Below are positions 57,801-64,000 of a stretch of DNA of 64,000 bases, one piece after another; positions within the stretch are counted from its first letter, which is position 1, and the number at the start of each line of letters is the position of its first letter. The notes beneath the pieces were generated by a model, which was given only the letters and a program-made list of their open reading frames with translations, was not told where the DNA came from and ran no database searches. The position numbers and the translations under genes were made by a program. The stretch is from Halodesulfovibrio sp. (GTDB lineage: Bacteria > Desulfobacterota > Desulfovibrionia > Desulfovibrionales > Desulfovibrionaceae), in contig NZ_JAOARI010000031.1 of the NCBI RefSeq assembly GCF_025210605.1, positions 113,631 to 177,630 on the forward strand, read 5' to 3'.

Positions 57801-58630
57801 TCAATAAATAACCCAAGGCCATTAGAGTGTGACCCATTTATATTTTTACATAGATTCATGTTAACGACATGAATATTTTTTTTTGTCAGAAGAGCAAGTT
57901 GGGCTGGAGTGAAGTCAAATATGCCTACAAGATAAATTTTTGGAGCATTTTCTTTTAGATTGTCACGAATCCAGCCAATCCAAGAAAGAAAATTGGGATC
58001 ATCACCAGAAAAGCCAATTAAGCACAAGGTGTTTTCAAGTAAGGATTGCTGCACTGTATTAACAAAAGGTGCAAATTTGTTTGGATAGCTACGGTAATCT
58101 TCTTCGGTAATTATGAATGGCCTTGTTGACGGAAAGCTACCGTGAAGCTTTATTATCCGTGGTTTTGATGCAAAAATAAGGTCTTGCTGGGTCAAAACGA
58201 TATCGTACTTTCTCGAGAGGACGTTCTCGCAGGCTCGTTCAAGCAACGTGTCATAATTGGTTGTAAAAACATCTGTCCAAGGTAATTTTAGTAATTTTTC
58301 ATGTAGCTTGGACGGGGTTCTCTTTTTGTCTGGAATATTATCAAGTAATAGTTGGTCAAGTGCCGGACGATTATGTGCTGCCTCAACTTCTTCTGCAAGT
58401 TTAAGCACATTTAGATATTTGAGATGGGAGGAGCTGTCACCATGGGCTTTTTCATAAAAAATATCAGCAAGTTGATTCCAACTAGGAAAATTTTGTTCAG
58501 TTCCAGCATGCGGGGTTGTATTAATACTGAAGCCCGCTCCCACCATTACTGATGCATGACCATTTCGTAATCTCTCTGCAATTTCTTGAAGCGGTGGGAG
58601 TAGTTCTATTTCTATTTCTAATTGCGGCAT
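54806..58630 (-). CDS. Large SIR2-domain protein with long helical C-terminus
   Basis: A 1274-aa protein. SIR2 landmarks: VGAGFS (GAGFS 31-35), FTTNYDTLLERA (Asn125), KLHGS (His163), GFSGDDPNFLSWIGWI (206-221). No Walker A is found, so it is not an Avs5-type SIR2-STAND. The remaining 1000 residues are helical, without zinc or nuclease motifs. It differs from the DUF4020-type protein in the same element. Start at ATG 58630 with GGTG upstream; the frame opens at 58720. It lies 110 bases after the repressor gene on the same strand, so both may be one transcript. Confidence 0.75.
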   Translation of the reverse strand: MPQLEIEIELLPPLQEIAERLRNGHASVMVGAGFSINTTPHAGTEQNFPSWNQLADIFYEKAHGDSSSHLKYLNVLKLAEEVEAAHNRPALDQLLLDNIPDKKRTPSKLHEKLLKLPWTDVFTTNYDTLLERACENVLSRKYDIVLTQQDLIFASKPRIIKLHGSFPSTRPFIITEEDYRSYPNKFAPFVNTVQQSLLENTLCLIGFSGDDPNFLSWIGWIRDNLKENAPKIYLVGIFDFTPAQLALLTKKNIHVVNMNLCKNINGSHSNGLGLFIDFLSKRALNNPPLDWPFSLVQPFRGDQDIKQQIEVASARWEQDRKEYPGWVIIPESQRKECLRSTFEWAYSFHHHKFTEIEPIKIFLFCHEYTWRIEQSLLPIFDDHAKFIEYVLEQTSLAQILNNEFEKSAPKQCITDLKKYYFNLQLSLLRYYREEGAHDKLEKIKEKISQNFEMLTLEQQEEFSYEEILTSLFNLDFSDAKKKLDQWDESPSLPAFEAKRASLHAEIGEPEIALAILENTLKKVRSSLNLQSSINISLLSLESWLILHTRYVESGLRYTTTKYTVPQKELAQFKNFTFMKWDNEKLTEPDSEPLFHFAPKDELPPEEAWEKLFSDKDHELSSANIEWNSLVDQWKSHKNTLENKRELIRQNELKQFSCDPWLEFDLLKLQTQSEKNFQHNGVPKPTFDIGTYSTQTHYKNYDEKLISGFNFVKMIEKTVGTARIYGTSLYKDTMVNSLKVISTSSPYWTLITLIRLAEDKAVDSVWDRKTLLTYNTSFISLAIQQTTCHLKEIFKQLSNADSALEDTYFRRLANVIPEILSHLCVKSNPSDRAKIIAILDEIFRADFKIQVAFSNLGKLTKRLITSCSDKELIDHFNTLILFPNLDTTHPLLSSELVDPVVYYFERINKMTVPREIISHKNETIKLLLSDLTSTVESTRKTACLKLFIFYEQDLLTPAQLTQFRNNLFAQHDEEEWPVHSGLYHSSLTSMCPCDLEPKLKKYILAEFQKSEAERAVLELLNSSENIKWSQDNFNSIIASALNLWKSNKNRLNTNDILLSNIDAKRCKILFQQLIQALARLICNAPHLTVNKTYHELINDMELHNITSLELLTVISDSSYNESQLTSKIEINLSSNDRGIFNDAVRAIKRCLLSKKVPNTLKHNLLNSLINVILWQKDQKIAFPLSMIEYLHAKISFTQDQINKIDHALNNISDYTALMKSHINFEDALIIRQSTASLAFSLSKNPNFEEMPSIHLWKEICFSEDEFAEIKNQWKE

Positions 58631-58740
58631 GTTATTTTCACCTATACATCGTTTTTCAGAAATATATAGTGAATAATAGCAGAAACGTATATGTAAAAAC
58701 GTCTCATTACTTTGGTTCATGATGCGTTTTTTTGTGGAAA

Positions 58741-59463
58741 TTAGCTTTTGCTTTTTAGTAGATCTTTAAACTCACTAAGTGGTTGTCCCGTTTGTGTGAC
58801 AATCCAATAGTCCCACCCATTTTTAGAGCTTCCTACAACGAAACCTGCTGTAGATGAGATTGATTTGAAAGGCAGATCTTTTGTTGTAATTAATTTTCCA
58901 TTATCTGTTTTTCTTAAATTTCCTTTAAGTTCCGCTTCTTTTCTTTGCCTAAGTGCTTCATTTGACATTGAGTCTTTCGTTCCTTCTACTATTGATCCTG
59001 CACAAAGGATTATCGATTTTTTAGTGTAAAAACGGGCTGTTGCATTGTTTTTGCGTGTCGTGATGGGAATAAAGCAAGGAGCCTTGTGTTGCAGGTTCTG
59101 TCCGACAATTGCAACAATCGTTGATTGAATTGTTTTGTCATCAGCTTCTGCAGCATCAAGTGCGTTTAAGGCAGCATTAAGTTGGAGAATCATGGGATTT
59201 GTATAGATGTTTTTATCTATATTGCTGAATGAAATATCTTCTTGCTTAAAGATATTCCCTTTACCAGTGAGAAGCCAGTTGGTGTCTATATTGTAATAAG
59301 TGGACCAGTTGGCAATACACATTGCTTTTGGCTGCCGTCCTTGATTTATGTACATGGACAGCGCTGGTCCAGATATACCCCCAGCCTTTGCAAATTCAGC
59401 ATCTGAGACGTTAAGTGCTGTAATTGCTTCTCTGATTCTAAAAGAAAGAGTCTTTTTTTTCAT
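58741..59463 (-). CDS. XRE/CI-like phage-type repressor
   Basis: A 240-aa protein whose N-terminus holds a helix-turn-helix: IREAITALNVSDAEFAKAGGISGPALSMYINQGRQPKAMCIANWSTYYNIDTNWLLTGKGN, as in CI-type repressors. The C-terminal part has no recognisable LexA-type Ser-Lys dyad. It is read away from an inverted-repeat promoter region and probably silences the xis side and perhaps the SIR2 gene that follows. Confidence 0.7.
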   Translation of the reverse strand: MKKKTLSFRIREAITALNVSDAEFAKAGGISGPALSMYINQGRQPKAMCIANWSTYYNIDTNWLLTGKGNIFKQEDISFSNIDKNIYTNPMILQLNAALNALDAAEADDKTIQSTIVAIVGQNLQHKAPCFIPITTRKNNATARFYTKKSIILCAGSIVEGTKDSMSNEALRQRKEAELKGNLRKTDNGKLITTKDLPFKSISSTAGFVVGSSKNGWDYWIVTQTGQPLSEFKDLLKSKS

Positions 59464-59571
59464 ATTTATAAAAGGGTTAGCGTTGTCGTTGTGATATTAA
59501 CTTTCATGAATGTTTTTACATTTAAAAAGCATTTTAAGCAAAACCGTGATGTCTAACCAACATTTAACCGT

Positions 59572-59663
59572 TAACTTTCTGAGTAGAATTATAGTTTGTT
59601 TAACGTCCCTCAAACGTTGTTATTCTAAGACAACAGCAAACTATAATTCTACTCAGAAAGTTA
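59572..59663. repeat. 27-bp perfect inverted repeat with a TATAAT box in each arm
   Basis: Arms 59572-59598 and 59637-59663 are exact reverse complements; the loop is 38 bases and has a smaller hairpin (GTTGT...ACAAC). Each arm carries CAAACTATAATTC read outward, so both divergent transcripts (repressor to the left, xis-like genes to the right) would use identical -10 boxes and identical 5' ends. It acts as the switch region or makes a strong cruciform. Confidence 0.65.
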
Positions 59664-59681
59664 GCTAGGAGGAAAAGGATA

Positions 59682-59768
59682 GTGCAATTTAACAAATCGA
59701 AAGAAGCAGATTGTGCATTGAACCGAAAAAAATGTTCACCCATGATATTTGGTATATCTATCTATTAA
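59682..59768 (+). CDS. 28-aa leader peptide upstream of the xis-like genes
   Basis: GTG 59682 is preceded by a strong AGGAGG site (59667-59672), and a 28-codon frame follows (MQFNKSKEAD...GISIY). It ends 2 bases before the next ATG at 59771, which has no ribosome-binding site of its own. It may be a leader that couples translation to the next frame, or the N-terminus of a frameshifted gene. Confidence 0.4.
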   Translation: MQFNKSKEADCALNRKKCSPMIFGISIY

Positions 59769-59770
59769 AT

Positions 59771-59959
59771 ATGAAAAAGTGTGCATTATTTTCTAAAGTT
59801 CTTGTGCTGAGAACAGGTTGTTTTAATCAACCAGCGCCACACTTAAGGCGTTGGTTGGTAGAATGGCCCCTCTTTATTAGCCAATCTGAGCTTAGCACAG
59901 GGGCTAACAAAATGGTCTCTATGATTTCAAAATCGTCAGTATTGAAAGATTGTGAATAG
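59771..59959 (+). pseudogene. Degenerate paralogue of the xis-like gene
   Basis: A 62-codon frame from ATG 59771 (the frame opens at TTG 59711). LRTGCFNQPAPHLRRWLVEWPLF and SELSTGANKM...ISKSSVL align with VFKQSAPRVEYLSHLLIEWPSF and AELGTGAYKMISKSAII of the next gene. It lacks the last 45 residues including the GPRVRIKIGNAVWYP half. It is a shortened tandem copy; the stop TAG overlaps the next gene's GGAG site. Confidence 0.5.
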
Positions 59960-59967
59960 GAGATGGT

Positions 59968-60381
59968 ATGTCTAAGTCAGAAGAATTTATAGAAGCATAT
60001 TATGTCGTTCTACTAGCATTTTTTGAGAAGTATAAAAAAGCTATGGGGCAGGGGCAACCTGTGCCAGATTTTCCTAGCTTTGTGCTAAGAGCAGAGGTGT
60101 GGTCAGCCGTGTTTAAGCAGTCAGCGCCAAGAGTTGAGTATTTGAGCCACTTATTAATAGAATGGCCTTCTTTTGTGAGCCGAGCAGAACTTGGCACAGG
60201 AGCATACAAAATGATTTCAAAGTCAGCTATAATCAAAGCTGACGGGTCGGGAGAAGGGCCGCGTGTGAGAATTAAGATAGGTAATGCCGTTTGGTACCCA
60301 ACTGCTTACTTGCTTGAATATTTAGAAGATAAGAAGCGAATGAAGGTAATTATTTCAGACAAGTTTGATACGAAGAAATAA
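59968..60381 (+). CDS. Excisionase-like DNA-binding protein
   Basis: A 137-aa protein. The C-terminal half (WPSFVSRAELGTGAYKMISKSAIIKADGSGEGPRVRIKIGNAVWYPTAYLLEYLED) follows the AlpA/Xis winged-helix pattern: a helix with RAEL, a turn, G-x-GP, then a beta-hairpin with IGxxVWYP and a final helix LLEYLE. It sits convergent to the integrase, the usual place for a recombination directionality factor. TAGGAGATG precedes the ATG. A shortened paralogue lies directly upstream. Confidence 0.6.
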   Translation: MSKSEEFIEAYYVVLLAFFEKYKKAMGQGQPVPDFPSFVLRAEVWSAVFKQSAPRVEYLSHLLIEWPSFVSRAELGTGAYKMISKSAIIKADGSGEGPRVRIKIGNAVWYPTAYLLEYLEDKKRMKVIISDKFDTKK

Positions 60382-60413
60382 AAAAAAGAGCCGGGCAACC
60401 CGGCTCCTTTTTT
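60380..60413. terminator. Terminator between xis-like gene and integrase
   Basis: AAAAAAAGAGCCGGG / CCCGGCTCCTTTTTT between convergent genes. Confidence 0.9.
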
Positions 60414-60415
60414 AT

Positions 60416-61732
60416 TTAGTGTTCGTCAAATGAAAGGAACCCATTGTATTTGCTGTACCCTCCAGTTGAGCCTTCTAGAAGCATTTCAGCTATTGGCAAA
60501 TAGTAATCCATTGTGATTCTTACATCACTGTGTCCTAACTGACTGCTAACTATTGCGATATCATATTTTGCAACTAACATGTTAACCGCACACATTGATC
60601 TTAATGTATGGAATGTTGCTCGCGTTTGATTGTCTTCCACATGCTCGTTGATTTTTAGCTTTCTACAGATGTTAGTGAATTTTCCTGAAGCTGAAGTTGT
60701 TGTAATATGTCCTGTTCTTCCTTTTCCGGGGAAAATATATCTAGAATTTTGTTGTAGCCTACGCTCAAAAATATGTAGTAATCTAGCTGGAAAGCGGATG
60801 GTTCTAGGTCCAGTTTTTCCTTTTGGTATGTAGAGGATTTGTCGCTCAATGTCCCTAAGGTCAGCCTTTTGGATTACCACAAGTTCGCTGACCCTCATGC
60901 CTGTATTAAGAGCGACCTCTATGAGATCTACATATAGTTGCCCAGAGAGAGCCGCAAGTTCAAAGATGGCATCAAGGTCATCATCGCGAAGTATTCGTCG
61001 GTTACCCTTTTCTACTTTGAAAAAAAGGCTTGCACCGGAATATCTATTAGGGACTAATGGGTTCTCACCTTCAAACATTTTTCTGTGCGGATACTCATCA
61101 CTTGCTGGTGTAACGATACAGTAATTCAGCAAGCTTCGAAGTCTTCCTAGTATTTCATTGCTAGTTGATTTTGAAAGTTTGTTAGAGCGACGAGAATTTA
61201 GATTCTTTCGTAGTAATTGTTTTTTCTCAAGCTCTTTTCTGAAAGCTAAGATTCTTTTGTGCGTTAGGCTGTTCAGTTGTAGATCACCCAAATGAGGTAT
61301 GATATGATTTAGCATAACTGAGTTGTAACTTGTGATTGTGGAATTTTTTTTATCGCTATCAACTGCCCATTGTAAAAAGTCTTTTGCCGCCTTTTTTACG
61401 GTTACGCGTGTCGCCTGTTCTTCTGCAATGCTATCAAGTAACTTTCTTTTATCTTCTTTCCGTTTTTGTTTCTTCGCTTCTCTGAGCTCTTTTACGCTCT
61501 GTGCCCCTTCTCCTAGTTTGATATTTCTTTTGAGAATTTTCTGAATTCGAAGTGCCTCTTCAAAAGTCATTCCTTCACTGAGCCAGCCAAGACCATGATC
61601 TGTGACTTTACCATCGATTCTTAGTCTGAGAATTAAGTACATGTCTTTCTTTCGACTGCCGGGTGCTACTTTTCTTGTAAGGTGAATTCGATAGTAAATT
61701 CCTGGAAAATCAGAACTATGTCTTTTGGACAT
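60416..61732 (-). CDS. Tyrosine site-specific recombinase (integrase)
   Basis: A 438-aa phage-type integrase. N-terminal half: AP2-like arm-binding text (YYRIHLTRKVAPGSRKKDMYLILRLRIDGKV) and a core-binding helical domain. Catalytic residues: Arg in NTGMRVSEL, HTLRSMC (His375, Arg378), GHSDVRITMDYY with His401 and Tyr410 or 411. ATG 61732 follows GGAG; 61753 is the longer alternative. It ends the element's right end, its promoter lying between 61732 and the att site. It should cut at the 14-bp core. Confidence 0.93.
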   Translation of the reverse strand: MSKRHSSDFPGIYYRIHLTRKVAPGSRKKDMYLILRLRIDGKVTDHGLGWLSEGMTFEEALRIQKILKRNIKLGEGAQSVKELREAKKQKRKEDKRKLLDSIAEEQATRVTVKKAAKDFLQWAVDSDKKNSTITSYNSVMLNHIIPHLGDLQLNSLTHKRILAFRKELEKKQLLRKNLNSRRSNKLSKSTSNEILGRLRSLLNYCIVTPASDEYPHRKMFEGENPLVPNRYSGASLFFKVEKGNRRILRDDDLDAIFELAALSGQLYVDLIEVALNTGMRVSELVVIQKADLRDIERQILYIPKGKTGPRTIRFPARLLHIFERRLQQNSRYIFPGKGRTGHITTTSASGKFTNICRKLKINEHVEDNQTRATFHTLRSMCAVNMLVAKYDIAIVSSQLGHSDVRITMDYYLPIAEMLLEGSTGGYSKYNGFLSFDEH

Positions 61733-61788
61733 GTGATGCTCCTGTCCCATCATTTGTCCCTCAATGTGTCTATGTTATGCCTTGCTTA

Positions 61789-61816
61789 GCGAAAGAGCTT
61801 TTATACTAACACATTG
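61789..61816 (+). repeat. Arm-type repeat, right end of the element
   Basis: GCGAAAGAGCTTTTATACTA then ACACATTG. It is the inverted partner of 43954-43980 and lies 48 bases before the proposed core. Confidence 0.5.
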
Positions 61817-61840
61817 TTTTATAAGGGTTTCTATGTGATG

Positions 61841-61870
61841 AGAACAGAACTCATACCCTGTTCTTTTTTT
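61841..61870 (+). terminator. Terminator-like hairpin at the right end of the element
   Basis: AGAACAG / CTGTTCT with a 10-base loop followed by TTTTTT; the T-run is part of the proposed attR core. Confidence 0.6.
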
Positions 61871-61878
61871 ATGCAAAA
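61865..61878 (+). repeat. Proposed attR core
   Basis: TTTTTTATGCAAAA, identical to 43895-43908. Its A-run merges with that of the porin terminator. Confidence 0.6.
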
Positions 61879-61906
61879 AAAGCCGGAGAGCATACGCTCT
61901 CCGGCT
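61875..61906 (-). terminator. Terminator of the porin gene
   Basis: AGCCGGAGAGC / GCTCTCCGGCT with a 4-base loop; on the minus strand followed by TTTTTTT. Confidence 0.9.
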
Positions 61907-61955
61907 GGAACTGCATTGTTGCGCTTGGCTAAGCGCTGACCACAAGATGCATTAA

Positions 61956-63290
61956 CTAGTAAGAGTACTGGAAGCCGATTGCAGCTTTGAATACAGCTTC
62001 TTCACCAGAAACAGATTTGTAATCTGGGTTCAAGTAGCCGAGTTCAACGATAGCTGCGAGGTTTTCGTACATCTGCCAGTTGGTGTCAAAGTTGAATTCC
62101 CAAGCACGGTCTTCGTCAGTTGGGAAAGTGTTAACAAGGCTTGAGCCTGAGTAATCAGAAGTACCCTGCATCCATGCAACTTTAAAGTCGTGAGTTACGT
62201 TCTCGATGAAAGAGATGTCTGTTGCGCCGAGAACTACACCCATTGTACCGATACCGGAAGTAGTAAATGCGTTATCTGTGGTGTCGAAGAAGCCACCGTC
62301 AGTACCGAGGTTGGTAAGAGCAAGACCACCAGCAGAAATTTCTGGCATGAGTTCGCCGTCGCCTGTGAGGCTGTCGTCATCACCGGAGGAGTACCAGAGA
62401 TCGAGAGTAGGAGTCCAAGTTTCTAATTTGTAGTCACCGTGGAGGAGTACGTAGAAGCCACTCTGGTCACGGCTGTTAGGGTTAGCAGCGCCAACTGCCA
62501 TGTCAGAACCATCAGACCAGCCCCAAACGAAGTCTAAGGCGAGGTTGAGGTTTTCTAAGTTATTAGACTTAGCAGAAACACCTAACCACCATGCATCACG
62601 GTCAGCAGTAGCAGTGATTACTGGACCAACAGTTGAGTTAACGTCAGCATTGCGGCCGATTGCGCCGTAAGTGATGTAAGGAACGATAGTAACAGGTTCG
62701 AAGTTCAAACCAGCGATGATTGTGAATACATCGTATTTAGTGTTGCTTGTAGGTGTAGTTCTTGGAGAGTAGTTTTCAGTGTCAGCTGCACGAGCCCAAG
62801 CTGCTACTACGTTGAACTGATCTGTGAAAGCGTAGTTAGCTACGATAGCTGCTACGTCATCATCAAGAACAGGGTTGTTGTTAGCAAGGGAAGGAAGTGC
62901 CAAACCCTGGATACCCATACGCAACTGGAGTTCAGTATGAGGAACCTGGTAGTCAAGGTAGAGACGTTTGGTCTCAACGTTAACGCCGTCAGCGCCGATT
63001 GCGCCGCCGCTTCCGCGACCTACTGTAGCTGGGTCACCCCAAGTGATAGTACCAACTTCAAGGTAGTAAACACCTTTCAGTGATTCGTTAGCAATGATGT
63101 CGATTTTGGTACGCAGACGCTGGATAGCGTTGAAGTAGTCACCGTTGTTAGAAGCTTTTGGATCAGGGTTGTCCAGCCACTGGAAAGCCATGTCGAGTGT
63201 ACCGGAAGCCTTAAATTCGGTAGCTGAACTTGTAACAACAGCGCCGAGCACCATAGTACAAGCAAGCATCAGGATAATAATGCGTTTCAT
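61956..63290 (-). CDS. Outer-membrane homotrimeric-type porin
   Basis: A 444-aa beta-barrel porin. Signal peptide MKRIIILMLACTMVLGAVVTSSATEF, then AFQWLDNPDPKASNNGDYFNAIQRLRTKIDIIANESLKGVYYLEVGTITWGD, the pattern of the large porins of Desulfovibrio; alternating polar and aromatic strands run to the end, and the last residue is Tyr (GFQYSY) as the outer-membrane sorting signal expects. AAGAAGG lies before ATG. Highly expressed genes of this type let small anions and organic acids pass. Confidence 0.9.
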   Translation of the reverse strand: MKRIIILMLACTMVLGAVVTSSATEFKASGTLDMAFQWLDNPDPKASNNGDYFNAIQRLRTKIDIIANESLKGVYYLEVGTITWGDPATVGRGSGGAIGADGVNVETKRLYLDYQVPHTELQLRMGIQGLALPSLANNNPVLDDDVAAIVANYAFTDQFNVVAAWARAADTENYSPRTTPTSNTKYDVFTIIAGLNFEPVTIVPYITYGAIGRNADVNSTVGPVITATADRDAWWLGVSAKSNNLENLNLALDFVWGWSDGSDMAVGAANPNSRDQSGFYVLLHGDYKLETWTPTLDLWYSSGDDDSLTGDGELMPEISAGGLALTNLGTDGGFFDTTDNAFTTSGIGTMGVVLGATDISFIENVTHDFKVAWMQGTSDYSGSSLVNTFPTDEDRAWEFNFDTNWQMYENLAAIVELGYLNPDYKSVSGEEAVFKAAIGFQYSY

Positions 63291-63860
63291 GTGTAAAAAT
63301 CCTTCTTTCTTTAAAACTGCTAAAAGATTGTGGTCAGCAATCCTTTGAGATTGTGGTCAATAATCCCAACGCAGGTCTGAAGTTGTTGTAGCGTGAAAAA
63401 AGTAATAGGCACAAGTTTTTTTTCATTATTTTAAGTAATTATAACGCCGCTCTAATGTCTCAAGCCTGACTTTGCGGGGCTTTGCGTAGGTAAAAAAAAT
63501 TATACGGAGCTAGAATTGGGAGGCGGTAGCAGATGATTGCCCTTGGCATTTTGGGTACAATAATAATGCAACAGCACTGCTTAATTTATGTCATGCAATG
63601 TGCAGAGGATGTAGTGAGAAAGAGCTGGTTGCGAAGTGGCAGCATACTATGGTGATTTTTTGTTCAGGTGCTAATCTCTTACAGGCTACATAGTATTAGT
63701 TCGAAAAAAATGAGTGGTTGATAAAAAAATGCTTGCGGGGATTTTTGAAATTGCGTAGAAGCTTTTTCGCTTGAGAGAAACAGCTTTTAACAAATGCGAA
63801 TGCATTTGAAAAAAATGTTGACTCCTTGAGCAGAGTGCACTAGTCAGTGTTTCTCATATC
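63291..63860. other. Gene-free stretch of 570 bases with porin and tRNA promoters
   Basis: Contains the porin promoter side (TGTGGTCA...AATCC direct repeats, TTGTGGTCARCAATCC, near 63329-63366) and the tRNA promoter (separate entry). A weak hairpin GCGAATGCATTTG lies near 63796. No gene or other signal seen. Confidence 0.4.
63818..63846 (+). promoter_or_regulatory. Promoter of tRNA-Val/tRNA-Asp
   Basis: TTGACT (63818-63823), 17 bases, TAGTCA (63841-63846), ending 14 bases before the tRNA. Same layout as the initiator tRNA promoter. Confidence 0.55.
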
Positions 63861-63936
63861 GGGCGGTTAGCTCAGTTGGGAGAGCATCGGCCTTACAAGC
63901 CGAGGGTCACAAGTTCGAGCCTTGTACCGCCCACCA
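63861..63936 (+). tRNA. tRNA-Val (TAC anticodon)
   Basis: A 76-nt cloverleaf GGGCGGT...ACCGCCC ACCA; anticodon loop CTTACAA gives anticodon TAC. D arm GCTCAGTTGGGAGAGC and T arm with GTTCGAG are intact. CCA is encoded. Confidence 0.95.
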
Positions 63937-63942
63937 TCCTGC

Positions 63943-64000
<58 letters not shown>

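Larger units (their letters stand above)
43895..61878. mobile_element. Integrative element of about 18 kb carrying SIR2-rich defence cargo
   Basis: Bounded by the same 14-bp sequence TTTTTTATGCAAAA at 43895 and 61865. Inside: tyrosine integrase and excisionase-like gene at the right end, a CI-type repressor, and cargo with four SIR2-fold proteins, an NDT/TIR-like protein, an SLATT-like protein and several unknown genes. No replication, mobilisation or virion genes are seen, so it needs help to move. Removing it joins two convergent chromosomal terminators neatly. The boundaries rest on the repeat and on two inverted arm-like sites placed at equal distance from it. Confidence 0.8.

Noticed and set aside
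54806..58630. Reading the large minus-strand SIR2 protein as an Avs5-type SIR2-STAND NTPase
   Set aside because: No Walker A/B pair could be found after the SIR2 domain.
43895..61878. CRISPR array, Cas or restriction-modification genes inside the element
   Set aside because: No regularly spaced repeats and no methylase or nuclease motifs were seen.

Overview
The window looks like chromosomal DNA of a marine, low-GC member of the Desulfovibrionaceae (Halodesulfovibrio or a close relative is my best guess). The diagnostic genes are dsrA-dsrB-dsrD followed by a CbiA/CobB-type cobyrinate amidase, the order known from Desulfovibrio. A SahR-type ArsR/methyltransferase regulator next to ahcY, a homotrimeric-type porin, cydAB and an HMGL-Cache fusion protein also fit. 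The genus is an inference from gene content; no rRNA is present.

Layout. 0-2.3 kb (mostly minus strand): chorismate-using enzyme pair (pabB-like/pabA), pgeF, 5-formyl-THF cyclo-ligase. 2.4-3.8 kb: metallophosphoesterase, initiator tRNA, infA. 3.8-9.4 kb: a complete minus-strand peptide/dipeptide ABC transporter (binding protein, two permeases, two ATPases), then about 1 kb without genes. 10.5-23.4 kb: nitroreductase, NhaC antiporter, an MrfA helicase fused to an MrfB-like exonuclease, YccF, glutamate dehydrogenase, a PEP-synthase-like protein with a receiver-like domain, a YqaA-like membrane protein and two universal stress proteins. 24.2-26.6 kb: cytochrome bd oxidase. 26.8-32.3 kb: DUF721 protein, FUSC-type membrane protein, exported ClpP-fold protein, sahR-ahcY. 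32.6-37 kb: dsrABD-cbiA. 37.4-43.9 kb: conserved proteins, HMGL-Cache fusion, RlpA, IHF/HU protein, HIT protein, radical SAM protein.

43.9-61.9 kb is the accessory part: an 18-kb integrative element, visibly more AT-rich than its surroundings. It is bounded by a 14-bp direct repeat (proposed attL 43895-43908, attR 61865-61878) that lies where two chromosomal terminators meet. At its right end are a tyrosine integrase and an excisionase-like gene; a phage-type repressor follows. The cargo is dominated by SIR2-fold proteins. Four separate proteins (329, 337, about 1252 and about 1274 aa) each keep the GxG loop, the Asn of the T-x-N-x-D motif and the His of LHG. Three of the four differ clearly in family. 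The middle four genes (SIR2 337 aa, SLATT-like 2-TM protein, SIR2-DUF4020/Dsr1-like protein, 150-aa protein) form a tightly packed operon that reads as one multi-gene anti-phage system. A nucleoside-deoxyribosyltransferase/TIR-like protein, an ankyrin protein, a 525-aa unknown protein and a 44-aa Gly/Asn-rich peptide complete the cargo.

After the element the chromosome resumes with the porin gene (minus strand), a gene-free stretch, tRNA-Val and the start of tRNA-Asp. All family assignments come from reading motifs by eye; no database search was done.
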